64,000 nt of DNA from Sipunculus nudus (taxonomy: Eukaryota > Annelida > Sipuncula > Golfingiida > Sipunculidae), in NCBI GenBank assembly GCA_026874595.1, contig CM049313.1, forward strand, positions 34,377,159 to 34,441,158. The letters are read 5' to 3'. Below the pieces are notes generated by a model. That model ran no database searches and was not told the origin of the DNA. It was given only the letters and a program-made list of their open reading frames with translations. The first letter of the stretch is position 1; every line of letters begins with the position of its first letter. This document shows positions 47,916 to 59,594 of this stretch, piece by piece. The position numbers and the translations under genes are program-made.

Positions 47916-48003
47916 ATGAGCTCAACGTGCTTGGCTTCTGCTTTCAAGAGAGCGATAACTTCCAGAACCCTGATAAATCTTTCCCATAGAGGTAGATTCT
48001 CAC
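47916..48003 (+). CDS. Candidate first exon with mitochondrial-type presequence
   Basis: An ATG at 47916 opens 29 codons plus one base, ending at C|GTAAGA (48003/48004). The peptide MSSTCLASAFKRAITSRTLI, then NLSHRGRFS, has several Arg/Lys, many Ser/Thr/Leu and no acidic residue. That is the usual composition of a mitochondrial targeting sequence. The 200 bp before it have no TA runs and could be a promoter or 5' UTR. The rest of the gene was not found in the window, so the product cannot be named. Confidence 0.4.
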
Positions 48004-48660
48004 GTAAGAATAAAACAATTGGAATGTGATAATTTATCTGTTATAATATGAGCGTGCTCCAAAAAAAGCGTTACTCCACACAACTCGCATTCCCGCACCC
48101 TGACAATAAAGTTTATTTCTCCCAGGTGCTCGAAACCGCTAACACGGCTGCCACTTTGTGTACACACCAAATATCGGGTGTCCCTGGTCGCATCAAGTCA
48201 ATATTATGGCTATACCGCTAGTCTTTTTTTTTTTATTTTCTTATTACGAAAGTAAAGAATATGGCCTTAGAATGCGTTATATTACTTCAGCATAGGAAAG
48301 ATCCAAATATAAATGTCATATATGCTTATGTTTTTATGTTATTTGTCCCTTATGTACGACTGGCCTGTCCGTTTACGTAATGTAAAACATTATACTCTGC
48401 TTAGTCATGCACACATTGTAATGAAGGACCTACAGTTTAAGAAAATTCATTTGAATTCACAAGCCTTTACGTATGAGATAAATTACCTTCTAACACTCAA
48501 CTTTTTCAAAATATAGGTCCGTGGTTTATTGAATGAGGATGAAGGTTACCGTACATGAAAATAATTACATCTTATCATTTATAACACAGGAGTAAAAACC
48601 TGTCGCCAAGTCATTTTGGCGTATCTCTGAGGTTTATCGAAATTTCGCATTTGAGCAGTG
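48004..48660. other. No gene seen
   Basis: AT-rich sequence after the candidate exon. A 67-residue frame at 48313-48516 is not recognised. Confidence 0.5.
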
Positions 48661-48669
48661 ATGTAGGGC

Positions 48670-48800
48670 TCAAGTGAGGACTAGAGTCCACTTTTTTAGG
48701 GATGCGGACTCGGACTTGGACTCGAGGCTCCTGGATACGGACTTTTACTCGGACTCGGAGGTCAAGACTCTAGAAATCAGGTCGAGTCCATCTCGAGTTC
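48670..48800 (+). repeat. GGACTC/GGACTT hexamer-rich stretch
   Basis: Degenerate GGACTCGGACTT units. A related stretch lies at 49022-49140 in the same orientation (both contain ACTTGGACTCGAG). Confidence 0.7.
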
Positions 48801-49021
48801 AACAGAAAAAAACTCAGTCACATATAATAAAGACTACATGTGGGAACTTCTTACAGAAATGTACAAATAATAACACTATATATATACCAAGCTTTGCTGC
48901 ATATCGGGAGTTATGAATGTATATAAATGAATGTAACTTACCAAGTGTTAACTAGAACTTAAGTATGTTCATAGTAATCTTAAATTTCCATTTTAAATTG
49001 TTGTTTTGAGGATATCTGTAT

Positions 49022-49140
49022 TTGACGCGGACTTGGGTTCCAAATGACTCAGACTGGAAGAAGGTGGAATTGGACCCGAACCTCGAGGACCCGAACTTGG
49101 ACTCGAGTGGCCTTGACTCAGATATGCACTCGGACTCTCA
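49022..49140 (+). repeat. GGACTT/GGACCC hexamer-rich stretch
   Basis: Degenerate hexamers related to 48670-48800, ending just before a tRNA-like segment. Confidence 0.65.
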
Positions 49141-49150
49141 CTGCATTTGA

Positions 49151-49222
49151 GACACCGATGGGATTTGAACAGAGGACCCTCGGCTTCAAAGACAAATGCT
49201 TTATTAATTAGGCAAGGTCTTA
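49151..49222 (-). repeat. tRNA-derived SINE head or tRNA pseudogene
   Basis: Read on the minus strand: TTAATAAAGCATTTGTCTTT, then GAAGCCGAGGGTCC and the B-box GTTCAAATCCC. The D-arm, anticodon-arm and T-arm order of a tRNA is visible, but the acceptor ends do not pair well. It adjoins the hexamer repeats, which may be the SINE body. Confidence 0.5.
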
Positions 49223-49274
49223 TACTAAAGATCAGCCCATGCCCATTCTCAAAAACTGATTGCCACAATGACGA

Positions 49275-50625
49275 TAACTACGTCCTATTTTAAAGATACG
49301 AACCTCCCATGCACATTCACAAGAAACTCATTGTAGAATTTTCACAAAGAAGATTACTAGGTCTTATACTCAAGATGCGAACCTCCTATGCACACTCACA
49401 AGAAACTCTTCGGAGAATTGTCTCAAAAAAGATTACTACGTCCTATACTCGAGATGCGAACCTCCCATGTACACTTTCAAGAAAATCATGGTAGAATTGT
49501 CACAAAAAAGATGCGAACCTCCCATGTACACTCTAAAAAAAAAATCTCGGGAGAATTGTCACAAAGTAGATTATAACGTCCTATACTCAAGATGCAAATC
49601 TCCAATGCACACTCTGAAGAAACTCATGGAAGATTACTACGTCCTATACTCAAGATGCGAACCTCCCATGCACACTCGCAAAAAAAAAAAAAAAAAATCT
49701 CGGGAGAATTGTCACAAAGAAGATTACTACGTCCTATACTCAAGATGCGAACCTCCCATGCTCACTCGCAAAAAAAAAAAAAATCTCGGGAGAATTGTCA
49801 CAAAGAAGATTACTACGTCCTATACTCAAGATGCGAACCTCCCATGCATGCACACCAACAACAAAAAATTTCGGGAGAATTGTCACAATGAAGATTACTA
49901 CGTCCTATACTCAAGATGCGAACCTCCCATGCACACTCACAAGAAACTCATGGGAGAATTGTCACGAAAAAGATTACTACGTCCTATACTCAAGATGCGG
50001 ACCACCCATGCACACTGACAAAAAAAATCTCGGGAGAATTGTCACAAAGAATATTAATACGTCCTGTACTCAAGATGCGAACCTCCCATGCACACTCACA
50101 AAAAACTCATGGGAGAATTGTCACTAAGAAGATTACTACGCCATATACTCAAGATGCGAACCTCCCATGCTAACTCAAAAAAAAAAAAAAAATCTCGGAA
50201 GAATTGTCACAAAGAAGATTACTATGTCCTATACTCAAGATGCGAACCTCCCATGCACACTCACAAAAAACTCATGGGAGAATTGTCACGAAAAAGATTA
50301 CTACGTCCTATACTCAAGATGCGGACCACCCATGCACACTCACAAAAAAAATCTCGGGAGAATTGTCACAAAGAAGATAATACGTCCTATACTCAAGATG
50401 CGAACCTCCCATGCACACTCACAAAAAACTCATGGGAGAATTGTCACGAAAAAGATTACTACGTCCTATACTCAAGATGCGGACCACCCATGCACACTCA
50501 CTAAATCGGGAGAATTGTCACAAAGAAGATTAATTCGTCCTATACTCAAGATGCGTACCTCCTATGCACACTCTCAAGAAACTCTTGGGAGAATTGTCAC
50601 AAAGACGATTACCATGTGACATATG
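49275..50625 (+). repeat. Minisatellite of ~80-bp units
   Basis: About 17 copies of a unit containing AGATTACTACGTCCTATACT, then CAAGATGCGAACCTCCCATG, CACACTCAC, a variable A-run and GGGAGAATTGTCAC. Unit length varies mainly through the A-run (4 to 17 A). A truncated unit lies at 49505-49560. Long frames across it arise because the unit lacks stops in some phases; they are not supported as genes. Confidence 0.95.
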
Positions 50626-51480
50626 ACGATTGCTATGTGACATATTGGGCTTAGTCTAGTATAATATTTGATTTATATCATTTAACCAGGACCCTGTGGG
50701 AAACCAACGATTTACTTGGATATGTGTTTCCAGTATAAATAATTATTAATACTTATACTTAATTAAAAATAAGAATTTCTAATTTTACCTCGAATAAAAT
50801 ATGCTACTTACCCTATGGGAAGCTGGTGGTTTTTATTGTGTACAGAGAAGCAACTATGTGGGTGCAATTACATCCTATATACTTCCTGTTTACGGCTTTC
50901 GGCGAGCTAAATTCCGGTATCAGCATTTTTTAATCCCCCCCCCCCCCCCCCCCCGTCAGTAAAAGAGGTCATATAAGCGGATATCAGTGATGTTTATCAA
51001 AACTGAAATAGATTGTTCAGACCAGCATAAAATAAACATGTAGCTGGGCGACAAGTTTATCACCTGAGAGATGTTGACTATACTTGATAATTAATACTTG
51101 CTAATAAGCTGCACGATGACGTCAATGCAGGATCACTCTCGCTCATCTCTGTGACGTCAGTTTTATCAAACATAACGCTCTCCATGCATCTGTGTCAGAA
51201 TGAGATCGTTAAACGTCCAGCGGCATAAAATAATAAACAGACTTGAACAGGTACAATTACTACAAGAGTAAAGTTAACAACGGATTTGTTTTTAAAATAA
51301 AATGATCCACGAAAACAGGGAGCTGCGGATCTGTAGAGCTACTTATTTTGGGAGTGTGGCCTTGATATGGTTACATTAATGCTGGGGTTGATGTTGTAAG
51401 AAACCACAGTTACATTTCTTAAATGGAAACATATCAGAACCATTGGATTTATACGTCGGCGTAATTCATTAGAGAATAAA
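50626..51480. other. No gene seen
   Basis: Mixed AT-rich DNA with a long C-run (50936-50954). Confidence 0.55.
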
Positions 51481-51501
51481 AATTATTTTCGGATGTCTTA
51501 C

Positions 51502-51618
51502 CACTAACAGTGACTTTGAACAAAACCGTATCATTTGTGGCTTTGTTGTGAGAAACCACATCAAGTAAAAGCAGCCTGATATCAAGTAACCAAACAACAC
51601 TGGAGACGCTGAATCCAT
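51502..51618 (-). CDS. Candidate first exon with N-terminal membrane segment
   Basis: On the minus strand an ATG at 51618 opens 39 codons ending exactly at GTG|GTAAGA (donor at 51501). The peptide MDSASPVLFGYLISGCFYLM, then WFLTTKPQMIRFCSKSLLV, has one strong hydrophobic segment followed by basic residues. That fits a signal anchor or first membrane helix. The frame is open upstream too, so the exon may start earlier or be internal. It lies on the strand of the tandem-C2 gene, and synaptotagmins do have an N-terminal membrane segment. The distance (10 kb) and the phase 0 end leave any link unproved. Confidence 0.35.
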
Positions 51619-51827
51619 ATCGGCGACCAGAATAAAACACTCCGTAAACAAATTGTGAAGGGACCCTCCTCAAAAGCAGTGCTTAAGTCTCCGATCCCTG
51701 TTATAAGCAATAAATGCATCCAGGGGCCGCTTACGTTAATATAGCTGAATGTTTGCCAGACGTGTCTCGCGAAAGTCCCCACTCAGGTCGTTTTCGTGAT
51801 CCGCTTTAATACCCCAATCGACAAAGT

Positions 51828-52227
51828 GGACGGATCCAGAAAAGAATGGTACCGGGGGAGGGGGGGGGGGGGGGTTAAACCCTCAGAGGCAAGGTCTAGC
51901 TTAGCGCCCAAGATCGTGTACTGGAGTAACTGGAATTCAAGCATCTTTATTGTACAAAGACCTTTTTGTTTAGGAGAAATTTGACAGAAAATTTAGATGT
52001 TAATAAATACAGTATCCCCATGTTTTCCACTTACATTATTTCACAAACAATGTTGACATTGGATGTCATGCATACACAATTCAATGTTTAATTTTTCACT
52101 CTCCTGAAGTGAAAATTATACTTAACAATTATAAAGAGGAAATTTAATCTATGTGCAAAGAAATACCATCTGGCTGAAATTAAGGTTCCCAACTGCCCCC
52201 CCCCCCCCCCCCTCCATCCGCCACTGC
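51828..52227 (+). repeat. GGCGGATCC-type poly-G/C element
   Basis: GGACGGATCCAGAAAAG followed by a G-run (51856-51874) on the left; a C-run (52196-52212) and CCATCCGCCACTGCG on the right. The opposed ends enclose about 400 bp without coding content. Confidence 0.55.
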
Positions 52228-53480
52228 GTGGTATTGCTGATATGACCGCACGGCTACCGAAGCTGTCAAGCATGCACACCGCGGCTGTTTGTCAGCAGTC
52301 ACAGAGCCCCTTGTTTGTTCACCATGATTAGGCCGCTTTCGACCAAGTGATTGCATTACGCTCCTCACTCAGTCAGAGATCACGGCAAACAGACTGAATT
52401 TATCAACACGCTTACTAAGGCATAATTTTAATAAACATTCTGTAAGAATGACGTGTAAGAATATATCCCTCCACATGATCCCTCAACGTGCGTTCTTTTA
52501 CCTCTGTGTGCACCAGCGGTAGAAATTGGTTGTCAAATCACGTTCCATTATCGAAAAAGGTCAAACGACCGATTATCGATTATAAATCGATTATTTAATG
52601 CTGCAGTGTATGGAATTAAAGCTATAGTATTAACCTAGTAAATTCAGGGTAACTTGTACTTCACGCTGAAAGGTCAATGTACAGACAGTCTGAAGCCGGC
52701 CTCCCACTGATTTGTGTACAGTCTTTTTTATATCTCTAACAGGAATAATTTTTTTTCTGGATGATACAATTTTTTTGCATGTGCATATATAATCGTTTGT
52801 GATTGATTATGAAACCAATTTAATCGATAACGAAAGAAAATCATCATCGATATATTGGCACAAAACAAGTGTGTAGACTGTGTACGCTATATCGCAGATT
52901 AAGAGCGCGATATATGCAGATTACCTAAAATTATTCGATAGACGCTGGTTCCCTAATGACGTCGCATAAGGATAGAACCTTCTTATCGCCCCCCCCCCCC
53001 CGGAGTACAAAGAAAGAATTTACAATAATCTGGGTTTTTTTCTGGAGAGTAAGTGCCCATATTACTACATATACTGGACATTTAGTTCCAGTTTATGTAC
53101 CAGCTGGGTCCACCCATCTGTATTATTCGTAATATGTATAGTTTGTTGCATTTCCTCAAGCTTAACGCCGAATATGAACCACTTTGGATTTATACAGGGT
53201 AAACTCTCCACACCAAAACCTTAACGCATAACAGGTTAAAACGCTTTTTAAAAACCATTAATTGAAAGTCCGGTTGGCCAATGAGCTTACGTTACTTAGA
53301 CCGAAGCAAAGGTGTGGAGGTGCAGACACCAGGACACGTATGTTGACTGTCAACCATAAGCTCCATTGAGCTGTCATCATCAAACATATATTTTAATACA
53401 TTCGAACGGTTTGTTAAAGGTTAAAAATTTGTGTGAAAACTGACTCTGGGTCGATCCCTTAAGGCATAGATGTCCAAAAA
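52228..53480. other. Intergenic, no gene seen
   Basis: Contains a C-run (52989-53000) and ATCGAT-rich AT sequence near 52570-52860. No exon recognised. Confidence 0.55.
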
Positions 53481-53489
53481 ATATCGGAG

Positions 53490-53830
53490 GCGCAAAATAG
53501 TTGCCTCCGCCAGGAGGGTTTGCGTTATCCCCGTTCGTGTGTGTGTGTGTGTGTGTTCGTTCATAACATAACTCACGCAATCATGAACGGAATCTTATGA
53601 ATTTTCAAGCATTTCGGGAATGTGCCAAAGAAGAATCGATTATATTTTGGTGTGAACCCGGAACATGACCCGGATTCAGGAACGTCATCAAGGATATTCA
53701 CAAAGTACAGTCACTTATGCACAAATGATGTTTGGAATATGGGTCGAATAAGTGAATGCTAAAACGACTTTGGGAGCAATTCACAATTGGAACCCTAAAC
53801 ATGGGAGAGGCTTGCATTCCTTAGATTGAA
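53490..53830 (+). repeat. Dispersed ~300-bp repeat family, copy 2
   Basis: Starts TTGCCTCCGCCAGGAGGGTT, has a GT run (53537-53554), ACGCAATCATGAACGGAAT, TATATTTTGGTG, AACGTCATCAAGGA and ends GAGGCTTGCATTCCTTAG. It is longer and better preserved than the copy at 2884. Confidence 0.78.
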
Positions 53831-54733
53831 GATTTCTAGTTTTTATATAATATGATGTAAAGCCAAGTAAAACGGGTGAGGAGAGACTGTCAGCAGCGTC
53901 CTGTGTAGGGGTTTTCCTTAATAACTAATGTATAGTATAATTACCTCAGTTCTATAAAAATACTTCCCTCATCATTTTTAGCACAGATGAAAGCTCTACT
54001 TCTACTGATTAAAATCGATCTTGTTTTATTTTATCTAAGGCCTTGAAATATTTTCATTTAATGAACAAATCCATGCTTGGTCCTAATTCGGGTAATGTCG
54101 TTCAGCAGACATGGCACAAAATTAAAACCCTAGAGATATTTCTGAATCTACAAAAATGTTAAACCCTGAACTAAACATGTGCATGGTTTTCCTTTCTCCC
54201 AGCGAATATTTACGATCTCTGGTACGTCACATGACCATTAGTTTTTACGTCATTGGTTTTACTCAATTTCAGTTTTCAGGAAGACATTTCAGTCCCTCCA
54301 TTTTAACGATTAAAACATGTACAAAAAGTTGATTACGCGTGAGTGCTGAGTAGCTTCTTCATATCTGCTGCCACTACCGGTAAAAATCGAATCAATCTCA
54401 CTTTGTTTTCCGTTTTTAAAAAAATGTGCTTTAACTCGGATTGATGCATTCTAGTGCAGAGTTATTGCAAGCAGGGCGATCATATCGTGTATTATAAAGT
54501 TGCAAACAAGCACAAATATGACAAGACAAATATATTTTCTGTGTAATAAAATAGTGTAATACAATAGTATCCCTGTAAATAATAAAAAAACACACATGCC
54601 AGAACATTTATTTATAATGAAGAGGAGGGGACATTGGGGACATCACGACCAGTGCAATGATTAATTTTATTTTCTGATATAAAAACTTTTATTTCCTTTT
54701 GTTATTTGTGTAAAAATGTCATTACAATAATAA
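53831..54733. other. No gene seen
   Basis: AT-rich, no recognisable exon. Confidence 0.55.
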
Positions 54734-54925
54734 TCACATAAATTCTGGAATAAGACACATACCAAAGCATATCGGAAAAATTTCATCTGCAGAAAGGACA
54801 TTGAGGAGGTCATGCCTAATGAGCTGATATTTTCCTTTCCCATATAAACTGTTTATTTCTGTATTATTCAAAACTGTCTCAAGATACCAATCTCGATATT
54901 TATCTTCCCTTCCCATCGCCAACAT
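54734..54925 (-). other. Unrecognised 63-residue open frame, possible exon
   Basis: The frame MLAMGREDKYRDWYLETVLN, then NTEINSLYGKGKYQLIRHDL, has a protein-like, charged composition. A GTATGT donor-like site lies near its end (about 54765). No known domain or partner exon was recognised. It may be chance. Confidence 0.25.
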
Positions 54926-55257
54926 GAAATTTTACGCCGAGTTTTATGATTCGTCTTCATCGGAAGAATGATCAAAGTATACTGTAGATTCCGAAACATT
55001 TGTTGGGATTTAATTTAGTGAGTTTCGAGGGTCAAGATATTCCGCGAACTCATGATTCCAACAATAAAAAAAAATCACACAGAGAATAACTTGATGGCAA
55101 CTGGTGGTAGACTGCAATAATTACAGTTGGCTGATAATTAAATAAAAAGAACATTCAACTTTTTATTATAATTTTATATATATTGGAATATTTGGAACTC
55201 CAATTTTTAGCTTACTTTATGAATTCTGTACTAAACATAATTTTTTTTATATACAGG

Positions 55258-55455
55258 TCCTCTTTTGCAAACAATATCTATATTGTTTGCACTTTTCGCT
55301 TCCTGTGCAACTGTTTGTCCTACCTGACTGTTAACCGGTCAACGACCCTGAAAATTGCCCATGCCTACGCCTTCCTTGGATGTATTATGGCAAAGTGCTT
55401 GAACAAAGCATTAACACGTATAACCTCGCAAGCAATTAGTGTTGTCGGTGTGCCC
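55258..55455 (+). other. Possible internal exon, unrecognised
   Basis: A T-rich tract ending TATACAG (55257) is followed by about 66 open codons (LKIAHAYAFLGCIMAKCLNK inside) and a GTAAGA donor at 55456. The surrounding frame 55183-55557 is open for 124 residues. No family was recognised. Frames of this length are expected by chance in this much sequence. Confidence 0.25.
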
Positions 55456-55643
55456 GTAAGATCGTTATCCTTTTTTTCTAAAATAATCCATCATATTTAT
55501 ACCATTTGTTTAGATTTTATTACTCCCGATCTTCAGATAAACATTAATAACACTTAACTGATCAACGACCTCCAATGTCGCTGCCCTTCACACGCTGTCA
55601 CATTAAAAGAGTAAGGACAAGAATTTGCCACATAGGGCACCAA

Positions 55644-55838
55644 CAGGGGCGGATTTAGAGGGCGAGGGTCTCCCTTTTTCGACCAAAATCTTTGAAATAT
55701 TGACACAAGTCAAGCTTAATATCGAAAATTTTTCGAATTTGCGTATACCATCGTTCATTTTCCTATATCTGCATTTTCCTATATCTGCAGACATAAGATA
55801 TGTACACATGCACACATGTTCACATGCGCCCCTGACCA
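55644..55838 (+). repeat. GGGGCGGATTTAG-type repeat
   Basis: Starts ACAGGGGCGGATTTAGAGG; a GCGCCCCTGACC at the right may be its other end. Related to the poly-G/C family. Confidence 0.4.
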
Positions 55839-57594
55839 ATTACTTACATATTTTAAATCTAATACTGTAAATTCTATTCCTGTTTAAATACTTAATCATT
55901 AAGATGAGGTTTGTTTAGTTTGGAGCCTGTCGTGTTTGTTATTATATATTATTTATAAAGATGATTAAATAATCAGGACATCAGTCACTGCAGTTATTTA
56001 TTGATATCAGGGTAAATCTCCATGGGCAAGTTCCACTTTCCCGGCAGTGCTAGTGACTGGGCGAGAATCCAAAATCTTCATTGTTTTAGTTTTTTTTTGT
56101 CTAAACGCCTGGACTAAATCTCATCTTATCTCAAGTATTAATAAAGAGTCTTTAAGATTCAACTTATATGAGTAATACAGTTTTGAAATCGCTGCTGCTA
56201 TTTTCGGTTTTTCCCTTTGCATATCATGAAAAAATCAAAGTGCCGTGTAGTCATTTTGGTGAAGGACTTTTTATGAAATAAAATTTTTTCGCGGTATTTT
56301 AAATAATAATTTCCTGACTTATCCATTACTTATTTACGAATCTTTCCACTCACTACTACACAGAGCCTCACAACTGATTAAAACGGAAAGCTTTACTTTA
56401 GAAGACATGTATTAAAATGGAACGTATATACAGGACCGGGGGTCCACGTCATCTTGTTGCACGGCTGACAATTTGTTTTACTTAAACGGATAGCAGCCGA
56501 CAGCGTCCTTTGTCAGTGATCAGCTGAGCTTATTTGGAAGTCTAAAGAGAACAACATTTTCTCATCAACATTTCATAAAACGTCTCCTGAAGGTTAAACA
56601 TGTGTCAACTGTGAAGTGCTTTTATCTCCTCAAGAAGGCACTTTTGATTGACCTTTGTAGGGTTGTACTCGCCGGACTATGGCAGGTTTGACCGGGTTAT
56701 TACCGCAATTGACATTTTGATAGACCACAATATAAGCAGAATTATTCAATTGTGAATGAAACTTAATCTATAAATATGCAGGTTTTATTGTTCGAAAAGA
56801 TATATGGATTGGATTAAAGGGGCATGATTTTTGTTTTACACCACTGCAGCGATTGAGATTAATTTTAAAAGTTCAGCTGTTGTTATGGCATTTCGAGAAT
56901 TGTTAGAGTTTCAGCATTATTTTTTTTTAAACTGAGATGGTGATTTCGTTGCTTTATAATTTAAAAGCATTGGTATTAATGTATTCTAAGCATCAGTCTA
57001 CACAATATGATATAGTCCTGAACAGTGGAGGAAAACGGAAACAAATAAATGTATCAGATATTATCATCTCCGGATCATCTGTCCCCTGGAGAATTTATCC
57101 TGTCAAAAAAGGTTACACACAATTCAACTGCTGAATAATTTATTGAAAGTTTTTGGAAAATCTGCATATTATTGGGACTTATGTAACTTCAGACATCAGC
57201 TTAATTTTCATGTCCGTTTTATTATAAAGTGATACAAATAAAGTCAATGACATTTGATATTGCTCTGTCTTTTTCCTCATAAGGTGCAAGTAAAATAAAT
57301 AATTTATTGAACCGTTGTCATGATTTTATTCTTTCTTTTTAAGGCCCAATAGTGATACAGTATTGAGATTTACACCTCCTATATAAAACCGTTGTAAAAT
57401 AGAAGCGTGATGTCTCAGTGAGATCATTTAAAGTATATAGGAAATGTGTGTTTACAAAATACTGTTATTTAAATAAATGCTTGTGCTTATATAAATATGC
57501 ATTTTATCAACAGATATTTACACTCATTGTTAATTTATAGCTTCTGTTTAAGGCATTTTATCGGAAGCATTGTTTTTCGATACTTCATTACAGT
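55839..57594. other. No gene supported
   Basis: AT-rich. The end of the frame at 56937-57134 (GGKRKQINVSDIIISGSSVP) is protein-like, and an AATAAA lies about 105 bp later (near 57238), so a terminal exon is conceivable, but nothing else supports it. Confidence 0.35.
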
Positions 57595-58011
57595 ATGTTA
57601 TATCTGGAATCAGGGTTTCTGACAATATTATATGGAAAATTACACGTACGCGGCCATGCAGTGTTTTACAGTGCCTGTTATTTGGAAAAGGTAAAGGTTC
57701 TCCTAGCAGTTAACACTACAAAGAACCTTTGGAAAAGTTCTAAGAAATACATCATGTCACTGAGATTCTTAAAAATGATGCATTGTGCATTGAATGTGGA
57801 CTGGGTAACCATAAGCTATATGATGAATGATGTGTTGTTATTAAGTCTTCGGGTATCTGGTTTATATATACTGGAGGCTAGGAATAATACAGAATTTAAA
57901 AAGACGCCGTTAAGACATGAGAGCGAATCTCTGAGATTTTTCTTTTCGCGATTTCACCATAATGCCATTGAGGCACTGGCGGATTTTCAACCGAGAATCA
58001 TTCTACACTAA
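57595..58011 (+). other. Unrecognised 138-residue open frame
   Basis: The longest intronless frame in this region not explained by repeats. It has no recognisable domain, no clear signal sequence and no promoter. A frame of this length is roughly what chance allows in 64 kb of AT-rich DNA, so it is not called a gene. Confidence 0.2.
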
Positions 58012-58833
58012 ACGATTTTAACATTAGTTTGCGTCCTTCCCCTTATTAAAAGAACCTTTAATTGAAAAGTGATAAAATGTCTCTTAACTTTACTTTTTCC
58101 CTTAAGAGATAGTTTGTAATGCCAAACGGAAGGGCACGGATGCCATGATGTTGCCCTGTAATGTAAACATATCGATAAATGTGCTTTGTTGGAACATGTC
58201 TACTCTTTTCGTCCATGGGTTAACTGTTCACGCATGGATCTCTTTAGTCAAAGCACGTATAACTACATCAATATTTCAGCCAGCAAAGGCGAGATTTAAG
58301 CTCATGTGTTCCGCAGCTTAGTTAATGCGTGCATACCAGTGGCTTGTAACGCTGTAATGAGAACTTAATACATTTATAATGTGGTCTCTCCGCAAATAGG
58401 GTAACTTGATATGGTCTGTGTATTAATAAGGAAGTTTCCATTGGTCACGTGACCCTGACAGATGGACGGATACTTTGTCTATCTCCCGATTCATCAGCTA
58501 AAGCACGCCATTATTGAATAAATGGACACGGCAAGGCCACCAAGATAAACACCGGGTCGATAGAAGGTAGTGAAATAGAGACGGGACGATATGATGATGG
58601 CAGAGAAAATAGGGTCACAGATTGATTGAGCAGCTGGTAGACGATAATAGACGATATAACATAGACAAAATTATGACACCATTAATAAATTAATGGAATG
58701 CTAAAAGAAATGAGAAGCGATAAAAAAATAGTGATAAACAGTATATATTGAACAATAGGATGATAAATAGGTGATATAGTACAATGAAACGATAAACAGG
58801 GCAAAATTCCCGGGGGGGGACCTACGAGAATAA
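58012..58833. other. No gene seen
   Basis: AT-rich. Near 58560-58790 it is rich in GAC/GATA repeats (GACGATA units). A short G-run is at 58812. Confidence 0.55.
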
Positions 58834-58836
58834 TAA

Positions 58837-59538
58837 TGGGGCTGTCCCACTTAGGCGACTCTACAGGCGACTACAGGCGACAAGGCTGTCGCCTCATGGT
58901 CGCCGATAAAACAGGCGACAGGAGCTCCGTTAAGACAAAAGGCTACGAAAAACAACAACAGGTTGACGACCTATCTGACGACAAGCTGCCACAAGCTGCC
59001 CACAACCGGCGACACAAACGCCGCGACAAAGGACAATCATGCACCTACGACTACCTACGACCACATCTACGACAACTAACGACTACAATGGCGCTACCAA
59101 CGACACCAGAATTCATGCTACGCCCAACCGCAACAAGCTTCAATGAGTCTCTGTCCTGTGCTTTGGGAAACAGCCGGAGACAAGGATTGGCCCTGTATCA
59201 AGTACACCAGCCCACGACAGAACCAAAGACAACGATCGGCACATGGCGACAGCCAGCGGGAGGATCTACGACAACCCATGTCATCTGGCGACAGCCTACG
59301 ACAACACCTACGCCAGTAGAAAACAGGCTACGCTCACTGGCGTAAAAAAAACTGTCACCCGAGAATATTGATCATGTTGAAAATCCAGCGGCGACAGGTA
59401 AGAGGCCAGGCGTCTTTGAGCGACTTCGGGCGACTACAGGCGACCATACAGGCGCCCCCCCCCCCCCCCGGCCACCATGAGGCGACAGCTTTGTCACCTG
59501 TAGCCGCCTGAGAGTCACCTAAAAGAGGGACAGCCCCT
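58837..59538. mobile_element. Non-autonomous PIF/Harbinger-type element (MITE)
   Basis: Terminal inverted repeats start TGGGGCTGTCCC (left) and AGGGGCTGTCCC (right, reverse complement). Both continue with GGCGAC/GGTGAC-rich sequence. TAA flanks both sides (58834-58836 and 59539-59541), the typical three-base duplication of this superfamily. The interior is full of GGCGACA and CTACGAC copies. A 169-residue plus frame inside (58836-59345) is a by-product of these repeats and starts within the terminal repeat. Confidence 0.8.
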
Positions 59539-59594
59539 TAAAGGGGTCCCAATGTCGAAGGGAAAGTTGTAAAGTGAAAGGTTGTCAATATGAA

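Noticed and set aside
49467-50619. Overlapping open frames of 85-183 residues with repeated KKITTSYTQDANLP-type peptides
   Set aside because: They follow the ~80-bp minisatellite, shift frame with every A-run change and have no start or splice context. They are repeat by-products.
49275-50625. CRISPR-like array with ~30-bp repeats
   Set aside because: The whole 80-bp unit is conserved, including what would be spacers.
57595-58011. 138-residue frame considered as a gene
   Set aside because: Length is near the chance expectation for 64 kb of AT-rich DNA. No domain, promoter or splice signals.
58836-59345. 169-residue frame
   Set aside because: It starts inside the terminal repeat of the MITE and is built from GGCGACA and CTACGAC words.
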